Counted from the stretch's first letter, positions 25,685 through 35,253 are shown. The stretch is DNA of 64,000 bases from Mycobacterium paragordonae (GCF_003614435.1 NZ_CP025546.1:4774001-4838000); one strand, 5' to 3'. A program made the numbers and translations. Notes: generated from the letters alone by a model not told the origin.

Positions 25685-26841
25685 CGCGGTTGTACCTGTT
25701 CGATTCGGGTCAGATCGGCAGAGATTCCGAAGGCTGCGGGTCCGCCGTGAGCGGTCAGCGCGCGTCGCACGAAGGTGTCGTCGACCAGTTCGGTATGCAC
25801 CGACGCGGGATCGATCCGGTCCAGGAAGGCGCGGTCGCCGTCGACGACGGTGTCGTGCATCGCCTCGACGAGCCGGCGCGTGAAGCTCGGGAAGGGAAAA
25901 GGCTGATAGCCCAATCGTTGTGGCTGCCAGTCCGGGTGTAGGAACCGGTAGTCCTGCGGGCGGTAGGTCAGCGCGGTCTTGATGGCCGGTTGGGGCTGCG
26001 GCAGATAGGTTCCCGCCGACAGGGCGGTCGCCGCCGCCACCCGGTCGGAGTTGATGCGCTGCTGCGCGCCGACTATCGAATTGACCAGCGAGGCAGCCGC
26101 TTCCGGGCGGTGCTCGATCAGGTCAGCGTGCGCCAACACCACGCAGCACGCATGGTCGCGCCAGACGTCGCCGAGAAACGTGTGGATGCGGCCGATCTTG
26201 CGTACCTGCGCCATCGCGTTGAACGGATCGGCGACCACGTAGCCACTGATAGAGCGGTTGGCCAAGGCCGGCACCATATCTGAGGGGCTCATGACGATCA
26301 GCTCGACCGTGCGCGCACTGCGCGAGGCGCTGCGGCGCACCACCGGCACCAGGTCGTGGGCGCGCAGCAATTGCTGAAGGATGATGTTGTGAATCGACCA
26401 CCAGAACGGTATGGCCACCTGCGTGCCGGCGAGTTGCCCGAGATCGGTGATGCCGGGCGCGACGGTGAGGGCCGATCCGTTGGTGTGGTTCCAGCTGAGT
26501 ACCCGCACCGGGCTGCGCAGCAGAAAACGCAGCTGGATTGCGGTTGGCATCAGCATGTGGACCGCGTCCACCTGACGGGTGACGAACGCTTCGGCGAGCG
26601 AAGCCCAGCTGCGGAACAGCACCGGTTTGGCAGAGCTGACCACGCCCGGCTGGTAGAGGCCGGCCGCGTGCGCGATCAGCAGTGGCGCCGCGTCGGTGAT
26701 AGGCAGATACCCGATGCGCAGTTGCCCGCTGGTGTTGGTGCGGTCGATGCTGGCCGCGTGGGCGAGGTCGGCGATTCCGGCCAGCCCACCCGCGGCGGCC
26801 GCGCCGATCAGCAAGCGGCGCCGCGTGAACAGCGCGGTCAC
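25681..26841 (-). CDS. ABC transporter substrate-binding protein (NMT1/TauA type, Tat signal)
   Basis: A 386-residue periplasmic binding protein. GTG at 26841 overlaps the ATPase stop. The N-terminus FTRRRLLIGAAAAGGLAG has a twin-arginine pattern. The mature part starts LRIGYLPITDAAPLLIAHAAGLY, typical of the NMT1/SsuA-like fold. WWSIHNIILQQLL and VADPFNAMAQ fit nitrate/sulfonate-type binding proteins. Ligand unknown. The ABC gene order (ATPase, binding protein, permease) is tight, with overlaps at both joints. Confidence 0.85.
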   Translation of the reverse strand: MTALFTRRRLLIGAAAAGGLAGIADLAHAASIDRTNTSGQLRIGYLPITDAAPLLIAHAAGLYQPGVVSSAKPVLFRSWASLAEAFVTRQVDAVHMLMPTAIQLRFLLRSPVRVLSWNHTNGSALTVAPGITDLGQLAGTQVAIPFWWSIHNIILQQLLRAHDLVPVVRRSASRSARTVELIVMSPSDMVPALANRSISGYVVADPFNAMAQVRKIGRIHTFLGDVWRDHACCVVLAHADLIEHRPEAAASLVNSIVGAQQRINSDRVAAATALSAGTYLPQPQPAIKTALTYRPQDYRFLHPDWQPQRLGYQPFPFPSFTRRLVEAMHDTVVDGDRAFLDRIDPASVHTELVDDTFVRRALTAHGGPAAFGISADLTRIEQVQPR

Positions 26842-27572
26842 TGTTCGACCAGGCGGTACTGATCCAGGATCTCTTGTCGCAGTTGATCGTCGCCGCTGCG
26901 CACCGCGGCGGTGACGGCCGGTTGCCATTCCCGGCGGATCCTGCCGTCGGGCCCCAGTAGGACGACGCGGCTGGCCAGCAACAGGGCCTCGTCCACGTCG
27001 TGGGTGACCAGCACCACGGTCACCCCCAGCTCGGCGGCCAGGACGGCCAGCCAGGACTGCAGGTCCGCCCGGATGGCGGGGTCCAGGGCGCTGAACGGCT
27101 CGTCGAGCAGCAACAACCGCGGTCGGGTGGCTACGGCGCGGATGATCGCCACCCGCTGCGCCTGCCCGCCGGAGAGCTGATCGGGATAGCGGTCGGCCAC
27201 CCGTTGCAGGTCGAAGCGCTGCAGCAATTCCTGGGCGTATTCCGGCTGGAATGTCGCTTTGTTGGCGGCGAATCGCCCGGCGATGGTCACGTTCTCACCG
27301 GCGGTCAGCCACGGCATCAGCAGGGCCTGCTGGAACACCACGCCGGTGTGCGGTCGCGCCACACCGTTGGCGCCGGACCACTCGACGGTGCCCGCGGTGA
27401 GCGTCTCGAGGCCCGCGATAACCCGCAACAGGGTGGACTTCCCGCTGCCGCTGCGCCCGAGAATCGCCAGGAATTCGCCGTCGTCGACGGTCAGGTTGAT
27501 GTCGTTGAGGGCGTGGCTGTCGGCATCAAAGCGCTTGTGGCCACCGATTATTCGTACCGTGGCAGTTCCCAC
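26838..27572 (-). CDS. ABC transporter ATPase (SsuB/TauB type)
   Basis: A 244-residue ATPase: Walker A GRSGSGKST, Q-loop VVFQQALLMPWL, signature LSGGQAQRV, Walker B LLLLDEPFSALD and the H-loop His in VTHDVDEALLLA. GTG at 27572 is favoured by GAGAGG 9 bases upstream and a conserved N-terminal strand. Open sequence continues upstream without family resemblance. It energises the importer with the two overlapping genes. Confidence 0.92.
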   Translation of the reverse strand: MGTATVRIIGGHKRFDADSHALNDINLTVDDGEFLAILGRSGSGKSTLLRVIAGLETLTAGTVEWSGANGVARPHTGVVFQQALLMPWLTAGENVTIAGRFAANKATFQPEYAQELLQRFDLQRVADRYPDQLSGGQAQRVAIIRAVATRPRLLLLDEPFSALDPAIRADLQSWLAVLAAELGVTVVLVTHDVDEALLLASRVVLLGPDGRIRREWQPAVTAAVRSGDDQLRQEILDQYRLVEQ

Positions 27573-28106
27573 GTTCGTGTTCCTCTCGCATGGCCGACTT
27601 GTCTTGCAGTCCCCCGGCGCGCACCTGTGGAACACGCTGCCAGTGCCGGCAGCGGCACGTCCACGCGCGCCTCGGCGTTGCAGCCGACGCCGTGCTCGGC
27701 GACCGTGTGGGTGAAGGCCACCGAGCCGCCGTACCCTGACGGTCGCGGGCAGGGGCCTGACTGTCCTGATTCAGGTTGTCAAGCAACAGATTTCATCGAT
27801 TCGAGGGTAACGCGGAGCCACGAGGCGGGCTGGTCGTACCCAGTGTCAGCCGCCGAGAGGATCGCCGGCCACCGGGATGTGATCGGGCTGATTGCAACCG
27901 CCCTACATCCGACCGCAACCGGCCCCATCCGGCCGGCAGATTCTTTCCCGCTGAGTCGACGCGGGCCTGTCGCAGCAATCGCCTCACGGGTAGTTTTTTC
28001 TCACACGGCCCGACCCTGGCTGGCGAGCGTCCCCTAATTGCCGGCCAGGGCGGCGTGTCGCCGGCAACACGCGGGCGCTCGCCAGCCACAGTTCGAAGGA
28101 GCAGCA
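27573..28106. other. 534-base intergenic region between ABC importer and DUF3556 gene
   Basis: The region is divergent. On the minus side, TTGACA (27782-27777) could be a -35 box, and CCTGATTCAGG (27765-27775) is an 11-base palindrome next to it. The roughly 190-base leader before the ATPase is GC-rich and might fold, but I recognise no riboswitch. On the plus side the only clear signal is GAAGGAG before the DUF3556 start. I see no convincing gene. Confidence 0.45.
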
Positions 28107-29858
28107 ATGGGGTTCATCCAGCCGAACCTGCCGGTCGTCGAGATGGCCGACTGGAGCAAACGTCCACGGTCCCAACGCGTGATCCCGATGATGCAGCACA
28201 TCGCCGCCAATGGCTTCGGCACGCCGCTGATCATGCACGTGATGTACGGCGTGAAGATCGGGCTCTACATCCTGGGCGCCTGGGTATTCGCTTGGACCAC
28301 AACGGGCATCGGCGGCTTCACCGACGTCGCCTCGTGGTGGACCGAGCCGATCGTCTTCCAGAAGGCCGTGCTGTACACGATGTTGTTCGAAGTCGTCGGC
28401 CTGGGCTGCTGTTTCGGGCCGCTGGCCGGGCGTTACTTCCCGCCTATCGGATCCGCCTTGTACTGGTTGCGCCCGGGGACCATCCGGCTGCCACCGTGGC
28501 CCGATCGGGTACCGCTGACCAAGGGCACCAACCGGACCCCTTTCGAGGCTGTGCTTTACGCAGCGCTGCTGGTCTTGCTCGTCACCGCGTTGGTGTCCGA
28601 CGGCAACGGGCCGATTCCGGCTCTCGGCACGAACATCGGTGTGCTACCCCGGTGGCAGCCGATGGCGATCCTCGCGGTCCTGGCCGTGCTTGCCCTGCGC
28701 GACAAGATCATTTTCCTGGCCGCCCGCGGCGAGGTGTATGCGCCCCTGACGCTGGTGTTCCTGTTTTCCGGGGCCGACATCGTCGTCGGGGCCAAGGTCG
28801 TCTTCATGGTCATCTGGCTCGGCGCGGCAACGTCCAAGCTGAACAAGCATTTTCCTTTCGTCATCTCGACCATGCTGGCGAACAACCCGTTCATTCCGTC
28901 GGGATTCCTCAAGCGGTCCCTGTTCCGGCGATACCCGGATGATCTGCGGCCCAGTGCCTTATCGGGATTCATCGCGCACTTCTCCACCGCGATCGAGGGC
29001 CTGGTGCCGTTGGTGCTGCTGTTCTCGCATGGCGGATGGCCCACGGCCATCGCCGCATTCGTGATGATCGTGTTCCACCTGAACATCCTGCTGGCATTTC
29101 CGATGGGGGTTCCGCTGGAGTGGAACGTCTTCATGATGTTCGGGGTGCTGTGGCTGTTCGTCGCGCACGCGGGCGTCGGCCTATCCGACGCACACCAGCC
29201 CGTGTGGGTGGCACTGCTCTTCGCGGTGGTCGCCGGCACCGTCGTCATCGGAAACCTGTTCCCGCGCAAGGTTTCCTTCCTGCCCGGCATGCGGTACTAC
29301 GCCGGTAATTGGGACACTACGGTGTGGTGCGTCAAGCCGTCGGCCGACGAGAAGATCCGCATCGGTTCGCGCGCTCTGGGGCCGATGCAGCACCTGCAGC
29401 TCGAGCGGTTGTACAAAAGCAAAGAGGCCACCCTGGTTCCCATCCACCTCGCCTACGCATTCCGCGGGATGAACACCCACGGGCGCGCCCTGTTCACCCT
29501 CGCGCACCGGGCGCTGGCCGGCTACGACGAGGACGACTACAACCTGTGTGAGGGTGAGGTGTTGTGCGCCATGGTGCTGGGCTGGAATTTCGGCGACGGG
29601 CATCTGCACAACGAATGCCTGATAGAGGCGCTGCAGGAGCGGTGCGGATTCGAACCGGGCGAGGTGCGCGTGGTGATCCTGGACTCCCAGCCCATCCAGA
29701 CCCAGCGGCAGGAGTACCGGCTCGTCGACGCCGCGACGGGTGAGTTCGAACGCGGCTATGTGGAGGTCGCCGACATGGCCGATGCCCAGCCCTGGGACGA
29801 CGACATCCCGATCCACGTCACCAGCCAGGCGCCGGGCATGAAGGGGCTGCCCGCATGA
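28107..29858 (+). CDS. DUF3556 family integral membrane protein
   Basis: A 583-residue membrane protein. About ten hydrophobic segments occupy residues 40-390, with motifs such as HVMYGVKIGLYILGAWVFAW, FGPLAGRYFPPIGSALYW and LNKHFPFVISTMLANNPFIP. The soluble C-terminal domain of about 190 residues contains WNFGDGHLHNECLIEALQ. It resembles the mycobacterial transmembrane family DUF3556, whose function is unknown. ATG 28107 is preceded by GAAGGAG. The stop overlaps the SDR start (ATGA), so the two work in one operon, perhaps on a lipid substrate. Confidence 0.75.
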   Translation: MGFIQPNLPVVEMADWSKRPRSQRVIPMMQHIAANGFGTPLIMHVMYGVKIGLYILGAWVFAWTTTGIGGFTDVASWWTEPIVFQKAVLYTMLFEVVGLGCCFGPLAGRYFPPIGSALYWLRPGTIRLPPWPDRVPLTKGTNRTPFEAVLYAALLVLLVTALVSDGNGPIPALGTNIGVLPRWQPMAILAVLAVLALRDKIIFLAARGEVYAPLTLVFLFSGADIVVGAKVVFMVIWLGAATSKLNKHFPFVISTMLANNPFIPSGFLKRSLFRRYPDDLRPSALSGFIAHFSTAIEGLVPLVLLFSHGGWPTAIAAFVMIVFHLNILLAFPMGVPLEWNVFMMFGVLWLFVAHAGVGLSDAHQPVWVALLFAVVAGTVVIGNLFPRKVSFLPGMRYYAGNWDTTVWCVKPSADEKIRIGSRALGPMQHLQLERLYKSKEATLVPIHLAYAFRGMNTHGRALFTLAHRALAGYDEDDYNLCEGEVLCAMVLGWNFGDGHLHNECLIEALQERCGFEPGEVRVVILDSQPIQTQRQEYRLVDAATGEFERGYVEVADMADAQPWDDDIPIHVTSQAPGMKGLPA

Positions 29859-30643
29859 CGGCCGCGCTGATCACCGGCGCCTCGACCGGACTGGGCCGCG
29901 AGCTGGCCGGTCTCTTCGCACGCGACGGTGTCGATGTGGTGGCGGTGTCCAGCGAACGCAGCACCGCGCAGTTGGACGAGCTGGCCGAGGAATTGCGCGC
30001 ACGCTACGGCGTTCGCGTCGAGACGGTCACGATGGACCTGGCGGCACCCGGTGCCGGTGCCGACCTGGTCTCCCGCGTCGACGAACTCGGCGTCGACATC
30101 ACGTACCTGGTCAATAACGCCGGAGTGGGGATCCTGGGTCTGAAGATCCAGGAATCCGACCCGGTCGCCGTTTCGAAGATGGTCCAGCTGAACGTGGTGA
30201 CCCTCACGGAGCTGACGACGATGTATGCCGCGCGCATGGTGCGGGCCGGACGCGGGGCGATCCTCAACATCAGCTCGGTCGCCGCCTACGTCATCCCGCA
30301 CGGGCTCGAGGCGGGCTATGCCGCCAGCAAGGCCTACGTCAGGAGCTTCTCGGAGTCGGTCGCCGACGATCTGCGTGGGACGGGCGTGACGTGCACGCAT
30401 CTTGCGCCCGGCCCGACCCGCACCGAGTTCGGGCGCACCGCCGGCGTCGGGGACTGGTCGCGCCTGGACCGCTACATGATGGATGCGGCACCCGTGGCGG
30501 CGGCCGGCTATGCCGCGATGCGGACGGGGCAGGTCGCCGTAATGCCAGGATTTGGGCCGAAGGTGATGCGAGTGGCCTCGACCGTGTCGCCGTCGAGAAG
30601 GTTGACCGCGCTGGTGTCCGGCTACTTCGTGTCGCGGCACTGA
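29855..30643 (+). CDS. Short-chain dehydrogenase/reductase
   Basis: A 262-residue classical SDR: cofactor motif TGASTGLGRELA, NNAGVG, catalytic Ser in ISSVAAY, and Tyr/Lys in YAASKAYV. The Ser of VSSERS after the second strand, with nearby Arg, hints at NADP use. It is translationally coupled to the DUF3556 gene. Substrate unknown. Confidence 0.9.
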   Translation: MTAALITGASTGLGRELAGLFARDGVDVVAVSSERSTAQLDELAEELRARYGVRVETVTMDLAAPGAGADLVSRVDELGVDITYLVNNAGVGILGLKIQESDPVAVSKMVQLNVVTLTELTTMYAARMVRAGRGAILNISSVAAYVIPHGLEAGYAASKAYVRSFSESVADDLRGTGVTCTHLAPGPTRTEFGRTAGVGDWSRLDRYMMDAAPVAAAGYAAMRTGQVAVMPGFGPKVMRVASTVSPSRRLTALVSGYFVSRH

Positions 30644-30671
30644 GACTGCGGACTAATTGAGGTGCGCCCAG

Positions 30672-30719
30672 CGTGAGGCTGGTTTCACGTTCGGCGCCGA
30701 GGGTGAAGCTGGCTGCACG
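30672..30719. repeat. Two tandem hairpin-forming units
   Basis: Two similar 18-base units, 30672-30689 (CGTGAGGCTGGTTTCACG) and 30702-30719 (GGTGAAGCTGGCTGCACG), are repeated with a 30-base period. The first can form a CGTGA/TCACG stem. They lie between the convergent SDR and DUF3618 genes and may act as transcription stops. Similar GTGAAGCTGGC elements are familiar in mycobacterial intergenic DNA. Confidence 0.55.
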
Positions 30720-30748
30720 CTCGCGGCCCTCGCGGCACCCAGCAGGTG

Positions 30749-30976
30749 TCAGTGCTTGCGGATCCGGTAGATCACCACGACGACGGCGGCCGCGCCGAGC
30801 CCGGTGAGCGACACCGTCACGATGGGCTTGTTCAGGAATTCGATGACCTTGGCCTTGACGTCGTCGGCCAGGCGGCGAGGGTTGGCCCGCTCAGCAAGCG
30901 AGTCGACGGTTGCCGCCAGCTGCTCGCGGGCCTGGTCGATCTCCTGCTTGATGGTGTCGGGATCGCGGTCCGCCAC
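30749..30976 (-). CDS. DUF3618 small membrane protein (Rv2520c orthologue)
   Basis: 75 residues. A charged helical N-terminus (DRDPDTIKQEIDQAREQLAA then TVDSLAERANPRRLADDV) is followed by one transmembrane helix (about 50-70) and a basic tail (RIRKH). Length and sequence match the Rv2520c protein as I remember it. GTG at 30976 has GGAGG 8 bases upstream. Likely an inner-membrane protein of unknown role, divergent from bcp as in M. tuberculosis. Confidence 0.88.
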   Translation of the reverse strand: MADRDPDTIKQEIDQAREQLAATVDSLAERANPRRLADDVKAKVIEFLNKPIVTVSLTGLGAAAVVVVIYRIRKH

Positions 30977-31056
30977 GTGTCTGTCCTCCAAGTCAGGCTG
31001 GTGCACTGAGGAACTACCCTAGTGCCGACGCTTCGGCGACAAGAAAGGGATGCACC

Positions 31057-31530
31057 TTGACCGAGACCACGCGGCTGGCGCCAGGGGATAAAGCGCCCGC
31101 CTTCAACCTGCCCGACGCCGACGGCAACAACGTGAAGCTGTCCGACTACAAGGGCCGCCGGGTCGTCGTGTACTTCTACCCGGCCGCCTCGACGCCCGGC
31201 TGCACCAAACAAGCCTGCGACTTCCGCGACAGCCTGGCCGAACTCAACGAGGCCGGCATCGACGTCGTCGGCATCTCCCCCGACAAGCCGGAGAAGCTGG
31301 CGAAGTTCCGCGACGCCGAAGGGCTGACGTTCCCGCTGCTGTCCGACCCGGAGCGCAAGGTGCTCGCGGCGTACGGCGCGTTCGGCGAGAAGCAGATGTA
31401 CGGCAAGACGGTGACCGGGGTGATCCGCTCGACGTTCGTCGTCGACGAGAAGGGCAAGGTCGAGGTCGCCCAGTACAACGTCAAGGCGACCGGGCACGTG
31501 GCGAAGTTGCGCCGGGATCTGTCGGTCTGA
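31057..31530 (+). CDS. bcp: Thioredoxin-dependent thiol peroxidase Bcp (peroxiredoxin Q)
   Basis: A 157-residue peroxiredoxin reducing hydroperoxides. The peroxidatic Cys49 lies in YPAASTPGCTKQACDFRD, with the resolving Cys54 five residues on, and the C-terminus ends ATGHVAKLRRDL. Sequence and length match Rv2521. TTG start at 31057 with AAAGGGA upstream; the ATG at 31050 is out of frame. Confidence 0.95.
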   Translation: MTETTRLAPGDKAPAFNLPDADGNNVKLSDYKGRRVVVYFYPAASTPGCTKQACDFRDSLAELNEAGIDVVGISPDKPEKLAKFRDAEGLTFPLLSDPERKVLAAYGAFGEKQMYGKTVTGVIRSTFVVDEKGKVEVAQYNVKATGHVAKLRRDLSV

Positions 31531-31586
31531 CCCGGTGCCGCGCCCGGCAGCGGAATGAAATCGGACTTCAGTCCGTTTAGCCCGGC

Positions 31587-31958
31587 ATGACGACTGACGA
31601 GCGCGTGATCGAGGTTCTCCAGCGAAATTTGACGGACGTCTTCGGCGAGGTCGACGCAGCCCGTCGGCGCGCCGCCGTCGACGAGTTGTATACCGACGAT
31701 TGCGTGCTCTACGTTCCGGGCGATGTCCTCGTCGGACGTGACGCAGTGGACCGCTTCGCCGGAGCCCTGCGCGCGAGTCACCCGGACTTCGTCTATACCC
31801 ACCGTGGCGAGCCGCAGGCCCTGCACAACGGAGGAATATTCGCCTGGGGGTCCGGACCGCACGGCGAGCCGCCCGCATACACCGGCCTCGACGTCGTCGT
31901 AGTGCGCGACGACAAGATCGCGACCCTCTACGTCTATCTCAACCCGAAACTCACGTAG
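31587..31958 (+). CDS. SnoaL-like / NTF2-fold protein
   Basis: A 123-residue single-domain protein of the SnoaL-like (NTF2) fold. It has ELYTDDCVLYVPGDVLVGRDAVDRFAG near the middle and a final beta strand VVVVRDDKIATLYVYLNP. Members are isomerases, hydrolases or ligand binders. The 3' end overlaps the convergent peptidase gene by 8 bases. Specific function unknown. Confidence 0.75.
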   Translation: MTTDERVIEVLQRNLTDVFGEVDAARRRAAVDELYTDDCVLYVPGDVLVGRDAVDRFAGALRASHPDFVYTHRGEPQALHNGGIFAWGSGPHGEPPAYTGLDVVVVRDDKIATLYVYLNPKLT

Positions 31959-33279
31959 CCAGGTTCGCCAGCAGCAGCGCCTCGGTTATCGCCGCGCGTT
32001 CCAGCACGCCCAGATCCAGGCTTTCGTTGATGCTGTGCGCCTGTGTCGCAGGGTCTTCCACACCGGTGACGAGGATTTTGGCCTGCGGGAACGCCTTCGC
32101 GAACTCGGCGATGAACGGGATCGACCCGCCCATGCCCATGTCGATGGCGTCCACGCCCCAGGCCCGCCGGAACGCCGCTCGCGCGGCGTCATAGACCGGT
32201 CCACTCGCGTCGATCTCGTACGGCTGCCCCATGTCGCCGCGGACCACGTTGACCTGCGCACCCCATGGGGCGTGTTGCTTGAGGTGGGCTTCCACCGCGT
32301 CCAGGTGCTGGGCCGCGTCGCCACCGGGCGCCACCCGAATGCTGACCTTCGCGCGCGCCCGCGGAATCAGGGTGTTCGAAGCCGCGGCCACCGGCGTGGT
32401 GTCAATCCCGATCACCGTGATCGCCGGCTTGGCCCACAACCGCTGCGGCACCGAACCGCAGCCGATCTCGGTCACCCCGTCCAGCAGACCCGACTCCTTG
32501 CGTACCCGGTCCGGCGGATATTCGACATCCGCTGCCTTACTCTCGTGCAACCCAGCGACCGCGACGTTGCCGTTGTCGTCATGCAGGCTGGCCAGCAGCC
32601 GTACCAGCACGCTCAGCGCATCAGGGACCACGCCACCCCAGAGCCCGGAGTGCAGGCCGTGATCCAGGGTGGCGACCTCCACCACGCAGTCGGCCATTCC
32701 GCGCAGCGACACCGTCAGCGCCGGAATCTCGGTGCTCCAATTGTCCGAGTCGGCGATCACGATCACGTCCGCCGCCAACTCCTCGCGGTGGGCGGCCAGG
32801 AACTGGCCCAACGTCGGCGAGCCCGACTCTTCCTCGCCCTCGACGAACACCGTCACGCCCACCGGCGGCCGGCCATCGTGTGCCCGGAACGCCGCCAAAT
32901 GTGTTGCGATGCCGGCCTTGTCGTCGGCGGTGCCCCTGCCGTACAAGCGCCCGTCGCGCTCGGTCGGCTCGAAGGGCGGCGAGTGCCACTGGCCCCGGTC
33001 GCCTTCGGGTTGCACGTCGTGGTGGGCATACAGCAGCACGGTGGGAGCGCCCGCCGGCGCCGGATAGTGCGCGATGACCGCGGGCGCGCCACCCTCGCTG
33101 ACGATCCGGACATCATCAAAACCGGCCTGCGACAACAGGTCCGACACCGCCTGGGCGCTGCGGTGCACCTCGTCGCGTCGAGCCGGGTCCGCCCACACCG
33201 ATTCGATCCGCACCAGATCCTCGAGGTCGCGGCGTACCGACGGCAGCACCTCGCGCACCCGCTCAACCAGATCAGTCAC
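31951..33279 (-). CDS. M20 family metallopeptidase / dipeptidase (Rv2522c orthologue)
   Basis: A 442-residue M20 hydrolase with the two-zinc site: His/Asp in LLYAHHDVQPEGD, Asp in YGRGTADDKAG, Glu pair in FVEGEEESGSP and a downstream ADSDNW Asp. The dimerisation domain lies at about 195-310 (HSGLWGGVVPDA). It probably cleaves dipeptides or N-acyl amino acids in the cytoplasm. GTG at 33279 is taken as start; GTG at 33303 would add 8 residues, and both have weak ribosome binding sites. M. tuberculosis has the same gene between bcp and acpS. Confidence 0.9.
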   Translation of the reverse strand: MTDLVERVREVLPSVRRDLEDLVRIESVWADPARRDEVHRSAQAVSDLLSQAGFDDVRIVSEGGAPAVIAHYPAPAGAPTVLLYAHHDVQPEGDRGQWHSPPFEPTERDGRLYGRGTADDKAGIATHLAAFRAHDGRPPVGVTVFVEGEEESGSPTLGQFLAAHREELAADVIVIADSDNWSTEIPALTVSLRGMADCVVEVATLDHGLHSGLWGGVVPDALSVLVRLLASLHDDNGNVAVAGLHESKAADVEYPPDRVRKESGLLDGVTEIGCGSVPQRLWAKPAITVIGIDTTPVAAASNTLIPRARAKVSIRVAPGGDAAQHLDAVEAHLKQHAPWGAQVNVVRGDMGQPYEIDASGPVYDAARAAFRRAWGVDAIDMGMGGSIPFIAEFAKAFPQAKILVTGVEDPATQAHSINESLDLGVLERAAITEALLLANLAT

Positions 33280-33332
33280 GGGTTCGAGGCTAGCCAAGCC
33301 CACTTCAGTGGCGGCATTGCCCGCCGCCAGGT

Positions 33333-34802
33333 CTAGAGCGCCGGCGGTAGGGCCCCGATGGCCTGTGCGAATTGTTGCGGAAGGTAGGTCAGCAATCCGG
33401 GAATGATCCCGCCGAACTCTGCGCCGCCGAGTGGGAACGGCACGCCCGGTGTTATGTCGGTGACGAGTTGGCCGCCCTGCAGTGGGGTGAGAATTCCCCC
33501 CACCGGGAGGTAAGTCGTCGAATTGAGAACCCCACTGCCGCCCGGGAAACTGACGCCCGCGTTCAACGGCAGCACCGTTTGCCCGTTGAGGAAACCGTTG
33601 GCGATATTTGCGGGAGCGCCGAGGAATGTCGCCGCCGCCCCCGCGATATCGCCGGTTTGTACCGCTGCCGTCATCGACGCCAAGCTCGACTGCAACGCAT
33701 CGCCGGTGGTGAGCACGGGACCTATCGCGTCGAGAGCAAGGACGACGGGCAACCCGACATGCAACGGGATGGGGAGGCTGCTCACGCCGAGATTGATCCA
33801 CTGGGACGTGTCAGTCGCCGTCTCGATGACGTTGGTCATGTTTTGGGAGATCATCGCGGGGATCGAACCGGCCGGCAGCAGGCTGGTGAAGTTCTGCGCC
33901 ATCTGTCCAGGGATCGAAAAGACCGGCGTCAAGTCGCCGAAGGCACCCGTCGCCGCGACGTTGACGAAGCCGGTGTCGAAGTCGAGTTCACCGGTGAAGC
34001 CGGTTAGGAACAGATTCACGAAACCGGTCGAGACATCGTTGACCGCGCCCTGAAAATCTCCCGCCTGCAGAGCCTGGCCAGCAGCCTCGAAACTGGCCGG
34101 CAACGCCTGCAATCCCGCCATGAAGTCTTTGCCAGCAGCCTGAAGTGACGTGGAGATCGTGTTCATATAACCGATCTGATTGTTGAGCACCAACTGCGCC
34201 AGGGTGCCGGGTTGGAAATTTGCGAACACCTGCAGGCCATTCTGAACGGCGAGCGGCAGATTGGCTATTGTGGCGGGCAGATTCTGGACTGCATTCGCGA
34301 ACGAGGCAGCGGCCGTTTGCAAGTAACCACTCTGATTTGCGACTAATTGACGCAGGAACGGCATCGGATTCGACGAGAGGGCATTACCCAGGCTCTGCAG
34401 GTTGGCGGCGGTATTTGCGACAAGCGTCTGGTAGGGGGCCGCGACAGCACTGGCGAATGCCGCCAGTCCCTCCATGGGCGACGTCGCCGCACTGGCTCCG
34501 GAGCCGGCGAGCAACGCCGCAGCAGCCACTTCGGCACTGGCGTACTGCGTCGCACCTGAACTCAGCAGACTCATAAATTCGTTGTGGAACAACGCTGCTC
34601 GCGTGGTGAGTGCCTGAAAGTCCCGGCCATGAGCACCGAACAGTTGAGCGACCGCCGCCGAAACCTCGTCAGCCCCGGCAGGCAACACCGACGTCGTCGC
34701 GGCCGCGGCGGACGCGCTCGCCTCCCCCACGGCCGCTCGGATGCCGGCCAAGTCGTCGGCCGCCGCCTCAACCAGCTCCGGTACGGCGATCACGAATGAC
34801 AT
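33333..34802 (-). CDS. PE family protein, long form
   Basis: A 489-residue PE protein. Residues 1-100 form the PE domain (MSFVIAVPELVEAAADDLAG, AGADEVSAAVAQLFGAHGRD) with the ESX secretion signal YASAE near residue 87. The rest has no PGRS repeats. It consists of Ala/Leu/Asn-rich segments such as LANTAANLQSLGNALSSNP and a C-terminal Gly/Pro/Leu-rich part. M. tuberculosis PE26 (492 residues) also lies in this neighbourhood but next to lppS, so orthology with relocation is possible. Predicted surface or secreted protein of unknown role. Confidence 0.88.
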   Translation of the reverse strand: MSFVIAVPELVEAAADDLAGIRAAVGEASASAAAATTSVLPAGADEVSAAVAQLFGAHGRDFQALTTRAALFHNEFMSLLSSGATQYASAEVAAAALLAGSGASAATSPMEGLAAFASAVAAPYQTLVANTAANLQSLGNALSSNPMPFLRQLVANQSGYLQTAAASFANAVQNLPATIANLPLAVQNGLQVFANFQPGTLAQLVLNNQIGYMNTISTSLQAAGKDFMAGLQALPASFEAAGQALQAGDFQGAVNDVSTGFVNLFLTGFTGELDFDTGFVNVAATGAFGDLTPVFSIPGQMAQNFTSLLPAGSIPAMISQNMTNVIETATDTSQWINLGVSSLPIPLHVGLPVVLALDAIGPVLTTGDALQSSLASMTAAVQTGDIAGAAATFLGAPANIANGFLNGQTVLPLNAGVSFPGGSGVLNSTTYLPVGGILTPLQGGQLVTDITPGVPFPLGGAEFGGIIPGLLTYLPQQFAQAIGALPPAL

Positions 34803-35253
34803 CTACGTCTCCTTTGATTAGCTGAGAAAAGTGACCAGCGGTCGCTGAACGAAGATGAATTTAATGCGATTTTGCGTGCCCGCTATGGCTCTCAGCGAAC
34901 TGACAGGAAGCTGTACTTAAGCACGAAGAATAGTTTTTGGCAGGGATTATCACCCTCAGGAAAACAGCTGAGGGTCGCTAATATGCTCGAACTGAGCTCG
35001 CATTTCCGCGAGCGAGCGGAGTTAGCTGGGAACCACTCTCGCCGATCTGGACGCGCAGTCGACGCGCGGCCCCCGGGTGACTCGTGGACCGACTCCTCGG
35101 GCGAACCCCCACTTAACTTACCGCTGAGTAACATTGGCAGGTTAACCGCTGTTCCATGCGTGCGCAATAGCCGTCGGCCGAAGCAGCCCAGCGAGCGACA
35201 GCCCACCGAAGCAGATCGGTCAGGCCTCCGCCGCTGGCTATGCTGAGCCCGTA
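34803..35253. promoter_or_regulatory. 451-base divergent promoter region with hairpin
   Basis: This lies between the PE gene and the sensor kinase and is less GC-rich than coding DNA, especially 34860-34990. ACCCTCAG (34952-34959) and CTGAGGGT (34968-34975) form a perfect 8-base inverted repeat with an 8-base spacer. It could be an operator or transcript hairpin for the PE gene. No gene is seen. Confidence 0.5.

Noticed and set aside
27573..27790. Possible riboswitch or leader peptide before the ABC importer
   Set aside because: GC-rich and foldable with short open frames, but I could not match any known aptamer core or a start codon with a ribosome binding site.
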